Shown here: one piece after another, positions 59,621 to 64,000 of the stretch
Position numbering within the stretch: the first letter of the stretch is position 1
Layout: each line of letters begins with the position of its first letter
Assembly: GCF_004358025.1 (NCBI RefSeq)
Contig: NZ_SMTL01000002.1
Coordinates: 806,001 to 870,000, forward strand
Direction: 5' to 3'
Length of the DNA: 64,000 bases
Source of the DNA: Rhizobium deserti
Lineage (GTDB): Bacteria; Pseudomonadota; Alphaproteobacteria; Rhizobiales; Rhizobiaceae
Notes under the pieces: generated by a model
The model's database searches: none
Told to the model about the DNA's origin: nothing
What the model saw: only the letters and a program-made list of their open reading frames with translations
Position numbers and translations under genes: made by a program

Positions 59621-60010
59621 TCAGACGAACTGGCTGAGACCCGGAACCGAGCCGACGACCGTGTCGACGGTTTCGTCGCCGGCATGTTCGCGGGCAACGG
59701 CCATGGTTTCCTTGGCAAGGCCGGTAATCTCTCCCATGCCGAGCCCCTGGCTCATCAGCTGTTGGCCAAGCGCCATGACGCCGCCACCGAAGCTCGACAT
59801 AAGCCCACCCAGAAGACCGCCACCGCCGGCGCCTTCGCCATTGAACTTGGCCACCAGTTCCGGTGCGCCCGGGATCGCCGTGATCATTTTGGCGACGGCC
59901 GCTTCATCGGCTTCGCGCTGGAGAAAGCCCAGCATCATGCCGATCGCCTTTTCTGAGACGTCGGGAGCGATGCCGACCTTGTCGGCGACGCGGGAAACCA
60001 GTTCGTTCAT
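59621..60010 (-). CDS. DUF2267/DUF2780-like protein
   Basis: 129 residues from the ATG at 60010, nine bases after GGAG. The N-terminal half (MNELVSRVADKVGIAPDVSE, IGMMLGFLQREADEAAVAKM) is helical. A Gly-rich hinge follows (GEGAGGGGLLGGLMSSFGGG), then a second helix region (MGEITGLAKETMAVAREHAG) and VVGSVPGLSQFV. The layout recalls DUF2267 and DUF2780 proteins. I cannot decide between them. No signal peptide; function unknown. Confidence 0.5.
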   Translation of the reverse strand: MNELVSRVADKVGIAPDVSEKAIGMMLGFLQREADEAAVAKMITAIPGAPELVAKFNGEGAGGGGLLGGLMSSFGGGVMALGQQLMSQGLGMGEITGLAKETMAVAREHAGDETVDTVVGSVPGLSQFV

Positions 60011-60125
60011 GGGGAGATTCTCCTCGGAATTTGACGTTGACGTCAAGGTAATACACGCTCTTGTCGTGCGAGGCCAGCGCCGCGGATGGCGTCACCGCGA
60101 CGAAAAGCAGTTTCGAGTGGCAAGT

Positions 60126-61103
60126 TCAATCGCTCGCCTTGCCGACCGTATCGGCCATATAGGCACCGCGGGCGCCCAGTTCCTTCGGCTCGCCGGTGGT
60201 CGAGTCGCGTGTCGTCTGGTGCTCCAGTTCGGCATTGATTTCTGCCCCGACGATGATGATGATGACTGACACCCAGGTCCAGACCATGAAGCCGATCAGG
60301 GCGCCGAGCGTGCCATAGGTGGCATTGTAATCGGCGAAATTGGAAAGGTAGAAGGACACGCCAAGCGATGCCGCCAGCCAGAAGACCGTGGCAAACACCG
60401 CGCCCCAGGTAATCCAGCGCAGTTTTGCCGGCTCCCGGCTGGGACCGAAACGGTACAGGATCATGATACCGGCGCCGACGAACAGCATCATGGCCGGCCA
60501 GCGGGCAAAGCTGATGATCCGTTCCGCCCAGCGATCCAGCCACAGGAATTTCAACACGGCCGGCACAACCCCCATGGCGATCATGATGACGATGGCAAGC
60601 ACCAGTGCGCCGAGCGTGAAGCCGAGCGAAATGAGGTTGAGGCGCACCAGACTGCGTTTCTCGTTTTCGCCATAGGCGACGTTCATGGCATCGAACAGCG
60701 CCTTCATGCCGTTATTGGCGCTCCACAGGGCCAGCAGGAAACCGGCAATTAGCCCGATCGACAGGGTCGTGCCGCCGGCAGAAGCCAAGGCCCGCAACTG
60801 GTCGAGAAAAATATTCAAGGCATCGGCCGGCATGATCGTCGACAGGAAGGAGACCTTGTCGGCAATGGCGGCCGGATCCGAAAAGAAGCCGTAGAGCGAA
60901 ACCAGCGCACTGATGGCCGGGAAAAGAGCGAGCAGCAGATAATAGGTGACGCCGGCGGCAATCAGCATGACCCGGTCGTCGTTGACGCCCTGGAAAATGC
61001 GCCAGAAGACATCCTTCAATCCGCGGGCGGGGATTTCGCTCGGCCTTTCCGCCTCCCGCCCGCGTTCTCCATCCATGGGAATTGTTGCATCGCTCATCGT
61101 CAT
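60126..61103 (-). CDS. YihY/BrkB family inner membrane protein
   Basis: 325 residues. An N-terminal charged stretch precedes six helices of the BrkB fold. Family segments include GLKDVFWRIFQGVNDDRVML, AAGVTYYLLLALFPAISALV, LWSANNGMKALFDAMNVAY, and IGFMVWTWVSVIIIIVGAEI. The C-terminal 35 residues are polar. The role of the family is unknown; it is sometimes annotated as ribonuclease BN by mistake. I chose the ATG at 61103; an ATG two codons later is equally possible. Confidence 0.87.
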   Translation of the reverse strand: MTMSDATIPMDGERGREAERPSEIPARGLKDVFWRIFQGVNDDRVMLIAAGVTYYLLLALFPAISALVSLYGFFSDPAAIADKVSFLSTIMPADALNIFLDQLRALASAGGTTLSIGLIAGFLLALWSANNGMKALFDAMNVAYGENEKRSLVRLNLISLGFTLGALVLAIVIMIAMGVVPAVLKFLWLDRWAERIISFARWPAMMLFVGAGIMILYRFGPSREPAKLRWITWGAVFATVFWLAASLGVSFYLSNFADYNATYGTLGALIGFMVWTWVSVIIIIVGAEINAELEHQTTRDSTTGEPKELGARGAYMADTVGKASD

Positions 61104-61218
61104 GTCGCACCCAGCCTCCAGTGCTATGGGCAGCGACGGCGACGGCGAACCCGTTGCCCGCTCCCGCGGCACAGCCTATACCTGATCGCCAAAACGCCGA
61201 CAGGGAGTGCATAGTTGC

Positions 61219-62793
61219 ATGGAAGACGCGGGAAAACTTTTCATCGGCGGCAGCCGCAACCCCGACGAATCTTTCGGGAAATCCGAATACCTGGATCTGA
61301 AGTTCGGCAATCGCCACGGGCTGATCACTGGAGCGACCGGCACCGGCAAGACGGTGACGCTGCAAGTGTTGGCCGAAGGCTTTTCAAAGGCCGGCGTGCC
61401 GGTCTTCGCGGCCGACATCAAGGGCGACCTTTCGGGCATCGCGGCCAAGGGCGAGATGAAGGATTTCCTGCAGAAGCGGGCCGAGGACATTCATTTCGCC
61501 GATTACGAAAGCGAGCAGTTCCCGGTGATCTTCTGGGATATATTTGGCGAAAAAGGCCACCGGGTGCGCACCACCGTAGCTGAAATGGGGCCGCTGCTGC
61601 TCGCCCGGCTGATGGATGCGTCGGAGCCGCAGGAAGGTGTCCTCAACATCGCCTTCAAGCTGGCCGACAAGGCTGGCCTGCCGCTGCTTGACCTCAAGGA
61701 CCTCACCGCCCTTCTGAACTACATGGCCGAGAATGCCAGCGAGCTCTCCACGCAGTTCGGGCTGATCTCCAAGGCATCCGTTGCGTCCATCCAGCGGGCA
61801 CTGCTGGTGCTGGAACAGCAGGGGGCAGAGCATTTCTTCGGCGAGCCGGCGCTGAAGATCACCGACATCATGCGCATCAACCCGAACAATGGCTATGGCC
61901 AGATTTCGGTTCTCGCCGCCGATAAGCTGATGATGAATCCGAGGCTCTATGCGACCTTCCTGCTCTGGCTGCTGTCGGAACTGTTCGAGGAACTGCCGGA
62001 AGTCGGCGATCCCGACAAGCCTAAGCTGGTCTTCTTCTTCGACGAGGCGCACCTGCTGTTCAACGATGCCCCGAAAGTTCTGCTGGAACGGGTCGAGCAG
62101 GTGGTGCGACTGATCCGCTCCAAGGGCGTCGGCGTTTATTTCGTCACCCAGAACCCGCTCGACGTGCCGGAATCCGTGCTTGCCCAGCTCGGCAACCGTA
62201 TCCAGCACGCGCTTCGCGCCTATACGCCGCGCGAACAGAAGGCGGTGAAGACGGCGGCCGATACGTTCCGCCCCAACCCCGCCTTCGATTGCGCCACCGC
62301 GATCACCCAGCTTTCCACCGGCGAGGCGCTGGTTTCGACACTTGAGGCCAAGGGCGTGCCGTCCGTGGTCGAGCGCACGCTGATCCGCCCGCCATCCGGC
62401 CGCATCGGCCCGCTGACAGATCAGGAACGGCAGGCGGTAATGGACCGCAGCCCGGTGCTCGGCGTTTATGACGAGGATCTGGATCGCGATTCCGCCTTCG
62501 AAATTCTTGCCGCACGCGCTAAACAGGCGGCAGACCAGGCTGCGGCAAAAAAGGCGCAGGACGAACTGGAGCCATCGCCGCCGGCGGGTTCCGGCGAAAC
62601 CTCCGGCTGGACCCTGCCCGGCTTCGGCGACAAGGCGGATGACGATGGCGATGAGCGCAAACCGACGCGCGGCCGTTCCGGCTACCAGCGGGAAACGGTT
62701 GTCGAAGCGGCCATCAAAAGCGTCACCCGCACCGTTGCCACCCAGATCGGCAGGGCACTGGTACGCGGCATATTGGGGAGCCTGAAGCGCTAA
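61219..62793 (+). CDS. HerA-like ATPase (DUF853/YjgR family)
   Basis: 524 residues. Walker A is GATGTGKT (38-45) and Walker B is LVFFFDEAH, in a FtsK/HerA-type ATPase fold. The region KLFIGGSRNPDESFGKSEYL and later KGVGVYFVTQNPLDVPESVL and QHALRAYTPREQKAVKTAA are diagnostic of the YjgR/DUF853 group. The C-terminal 90 residues are charged and low-complexity before a final helix. Relatives are hexameric DNA- or protein-pumping ATPases of unknown biological role. No NurA nuclease partner is adjacent. Start at ATG 61219; a GTG at 61207 is an alternative. Confidence 0.87.
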   Translation: MEDAGKLFIGGSRNPDESFGKSEYLDLKFGNRHGLITGATGTGKTVTLQVLAEGFSKAGVPVFAADIKGDLSGIAAKGEMKDFLQKRAEDIHFADYESEQFPVIFWDIFGEKGHRVRTTVAEMGPLLLARLMDASEPQEGVLNIAFKLADKAGLPLLDLKDLTALLNYMAENASELSTQFGLISKASVASIQRALLVLEQQGAEHFFGEPALKITDIMRINPNNGYGQISVLAADKLMMNPRLYATFLLWLLSELFEELPEVGDPDKPKLVFFFDEAHLLFNDAPKVLLERVEQVVRLIRSKGVGVYFVTQNPLDVPESVLAQLGNRIQHALRAYTPREQKAVKTAADTFRPNPAFDCATAITQLSTGEALVSTLEAKGVPSVVERTLIRPPSGRIGPLTDQERQAVMDRSPVLGVYDEDLDRDSAFEILAARAKQAADQAAAKKAQDELEPSPPAGSGETSGWTLPGFGDKADDDGDERKPTRGRSGYQRETVVEAAIKSVTRTVATQIGRALVRGILGSLKR

Positions 62794-62798
62794 GCGGA

Positions 62799-62894
62799 AT
62801 GGCTGTCGGTCGGCTCGATGCTAACGCCGAACGCTATATCCCGATTGGTACGCTTAAAAGCATTGAAAGCCAGGCCGGATCGAAACTGAGGTAA
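62799..62894 (+). pseudogene. HicA toxin remnant (C-terminal end only)
   Basis: A 31-codon open frame whose end reads ERYIPIGTLKSIESQAGSKL. This matches the conserved C-terminus of HicA toxins (IPIGTL..I..QAG). The N-terminal dsRBD core and catalytic His are absent. It sits four bases before the hicB-type gene at 62899, exactly where a hicA should end. It is most likely the tail of a deleted toxin gene. Confidence 0.5.
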
Positions 62895-62898
62895 GCGC

Positions 62899-63300
62899 AT
62901 GCGTAATTATATCGCACTGATCCACAAGGACACCGATAGCAATTACGGCGTCTCGTTTCCCGATTTTCCCGGCATGGTGACCGCCGGCACCGATCTCGAC
63001 GACGCCCGCCGCATGGCTGAGGAAGCCTTGGCGCTGCATGTCGAGGGGATGGTCGAAGATGGAGACGCGATACCGGAACCGTCTGCGCTGGAAGCCGTCA
63101 TGGCCCATCCCGACAGCCGCGACGCCGTCGCCATCCTCGTGTCGCTGCGCATGGAGAGCAAGAAGGCGGTTCGGGTCAACATCACCCTGCCGGAAGACGT
63201 CCTGAAGGAGATTGACGCCTTCGCGGAAGCGCAGGGCCTGACCCGCTCGGGCTTCCTGGCAAGAGCAGCCAAACGCGAGATGCAGCATATCACGGCCTGA
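62899..63300 (+). CDS. hicB: HicB family antitoxin, apparently without its toxin
   Basis: 133 residues. The N-terminal RNase H-like domain has MRNYIALIHKDTDSNYGVSF then PDFPGMVTAGTDLDDARRMA and EEALALHVEGMVEDGDAIP. The C-terminal ribbon-helix-helix is VRVNITLPEDVLKEIDAFAE with AQGLTRSGFLARAAKREM. The protein is complete. Its cognate toxin seems reduced to a remnant just upstream. It may still act as an autorepressor or interact with the HicA at 33293. Confidence 0.88.
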   Translation: MRNYIALIHKDTDSNYGVSFPDFPGMVTAGTDLDDARRMAEEALALHVEGMVEDGDAIPEPSALEAVMAHPDSRDAVAILVSLRMESKKAVRVNITLPEDVLKEIDAFAEAQGLTRSGFLARAAKREMQHITA

Positions 63301-63335
63301 CCTGCCGGCCCGTCAGCCACTGCCCTGCACCACCC

Positions 63336-63638
63336 TCACCGCTTGCGGACGAATTCGGTGCGCAGGACGAGGCCCTTGATGGCGTCATGGCGGCAGTCGA
63401 TCTCTTCCGGATTGTCGGTGAGCCGGATCGACTTGATCACCGTGCCCTGCTTCAGCGTCTGCCCGGCGCCCTTGACCTTGAGATCCTTGATCAGCGTGAC
63501 GGAATCGCCATCCTTGAGCACGGTTCCGGAGGCGTCGCGGACCTCGGCACCCGCTGCGGCGGCCGCCGCCATTTCGGAGGCCGGACGCCATTCGCCGGTC
63601 GCCTCGTCGTAAACGTAATCATCGTTGTCGGCTGCCAT
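63336..63638 (-). CDS. PhnA/YjdM-like domain protein lacking the zinc ribbon
   Basis: 100 residues. The C-terminal part DASGTVLKDGDSVTLIKDLK, GQTLKQGTVIKSIRLTDNPE and EIDCRHDAIKGLVLRTEFVR is the YjdM/PhnA C-terminal fold. The N-terminal zinc-ribbon of YjdM (two CxxC pairs) is missing and replaced by DDYVYDEATGEWRPASEMAA. Despite the phn name, a role in phosphonate use is not established for this family. The gene has a normal ribosome binding site (GGAGAT). Confidence 0.8.
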   Translation of the reverse strand: MAADNDDYVYDEATGEWRPASEMAAAAAAGAEVRDASGTVLKDGDSVTLIKDLKVKGAGQTLKQGTVIKSIRLTDNPEEIDCRHDAIKGLVLRTEFVRKR

Positions 63639-63727
63639 GGCAGTATCTCCTGGAACCGTTCAGTGGCCCGTTGCCGGCTTATACAGCCGGGCGGACCGGA
63701 GCAAGTGACAGTCGGGCAAGGCCGTCT

Positions 63728-63931
63728 TTACGTTCTTCCGGATGGTGGAGCGACGGATGCCGCTCGCTCCCGGGCGACAAGATCGACGAATGCTCTCAAC
63801 GGCGCGGGCATGAACCGTTTCGAGAAGTAAAGCCGCGGCCCTTCGAATTCGGGCCACCATTGCGGCAATACGGCCTGCAGTTCGCCGCTCTTCAAATAGG
63901 GCTCGAGCCATTGTTCGCCATAGCGATCAGT
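63728..63931 (-). pseudogene. C-terminal fragment of a LysR family regulator
   Basis: Read on the minus strand, the frame [35 protein letters not shown] and [20 protein letters not shown] is the last quarter of a LysR effector domain, ending at the stop at 63728. Upstream the frame meets a stop (TAG at 63932-63934), and the sequence changes character at about 63928. The N-terminal HTH and most of the effector domain are missing. The gene has been cut, perhaps by an insertion or rearrangement whose other side lies beyond the window. Confidence 0.65.
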
Positions 63932-64000
63932 CTATTTCGACTTAGGCTTATTATCAATCAGCGACAGACAACATAGGTTCAAGGCAGGCGGTTGTTCCGC
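63932..64000. other. AT-richer sequence abutting the truncated lysR
   Basis: The final 69 bases are poorer in GC than the neighbouring genes. On the minus strand they are open to a TAG at 63932. This could be the edge of an insertion sequence or other foreign DNA. Too little is visible to assign a family. Confidence 0.3.

Noticed and set aside
1..64000. tRNA, rRNA, CRISPR arrays, prophage or complete insertion sequence
   Set aside because: I read both strands for cloverleaf-like stretches, regular repeats and transposase motifs and saw none that I could support.

Overview
The window looks like a chromosomal segment of a Rhizobiaceae alphaproteobacterium (Rhizobium/Agrobacterium/Shinella-like). 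The basis is a high-GC sequence, a MucR/Ros zinc-finger regulator, DUF1491, DUF5330, DUF6456 and DUF930 proteins, a rhizobial-type seven-gene Mrp/Pha antiporter operon and a perfect CtrA-type TTAA-N7-TTAA site. I found no rRNA, tRNA, CRISPR array, origin or complete insertion sequence.

Layout. 1-7.2 kb: a conserved rhizobial block with a DUF1491 fragment, a small membrane protein, a peptidoglycan-binding protein overlapping a PAS histidine kinase, DUF5330, SufE, DUF6456 plus a stand-alone DnaA domain IV protein, and mucR. 7.2-13.2 kb: the mnhABCDEFG cation/proton antiporter operon with overlapping or nearly touching genes, divergent from msrB. 13.9-20.7 kb: an accessory-looking stretch with a glycosyltransferase, an immunity-like protein, small membrane proteins, and two divergent regulator/enzyme pairs (AraC/hydrolase, HxlR/SDR). 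20.7-32 kb: housekeeping enzymes and transporters (mutarotase, EEP phosphodiesterase, GNAT, hemolysin III, VOC, AI-2E-like permease, oligopeptidase B, a CDF metal exporter next to a MerR regulator). 32-40.5 kb: a HicAB pair, two c-type cytochromes, a frameshifted lysE divergent from a WYL regulator, a phosphoesterase, an ArsR/SDR pair and superoxide dismutase. 41-46 kb: TauE, a single-chain MmeI-like restriction-modification enzyme and a branched-chain aminotransferase. 47-55 kb: ChaC, a glutathione transferase, an XRE regulator converging on a Cyt delta-endotoxin homologue, a LysR/MFS/aldo-keto reductase cluster, and a BrnTA module with a frameshifted toxin. 55-64 kb: a glycosyltransferase, a response regulator, CorA, a PNPOx-like protein, LysR, BrkB, a HerA-like ATPase, a HicB with only a remnant HicA, a PhnA-like protein and a truncated LysR at the right edge.

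The most notable item is the gene at 49362-50405, a homologue of the Bacillus Cyt cytolysins with an extra C-terminal region, in a rhizobial genome beside a repressor-like XRE gene. Other points of interest are three damaged toxin or transporter genes (brnT, lysE, hicA), the CtrA site, several candidate operators in divergent spacers, and a visible composition change in the specificity region of the restriction enzyme. All family calls come from reading the translations and remembered family motifs; no database search was run. Start codons were chosen by eye from Shine-Dalgarno-like sequences and overlaps.
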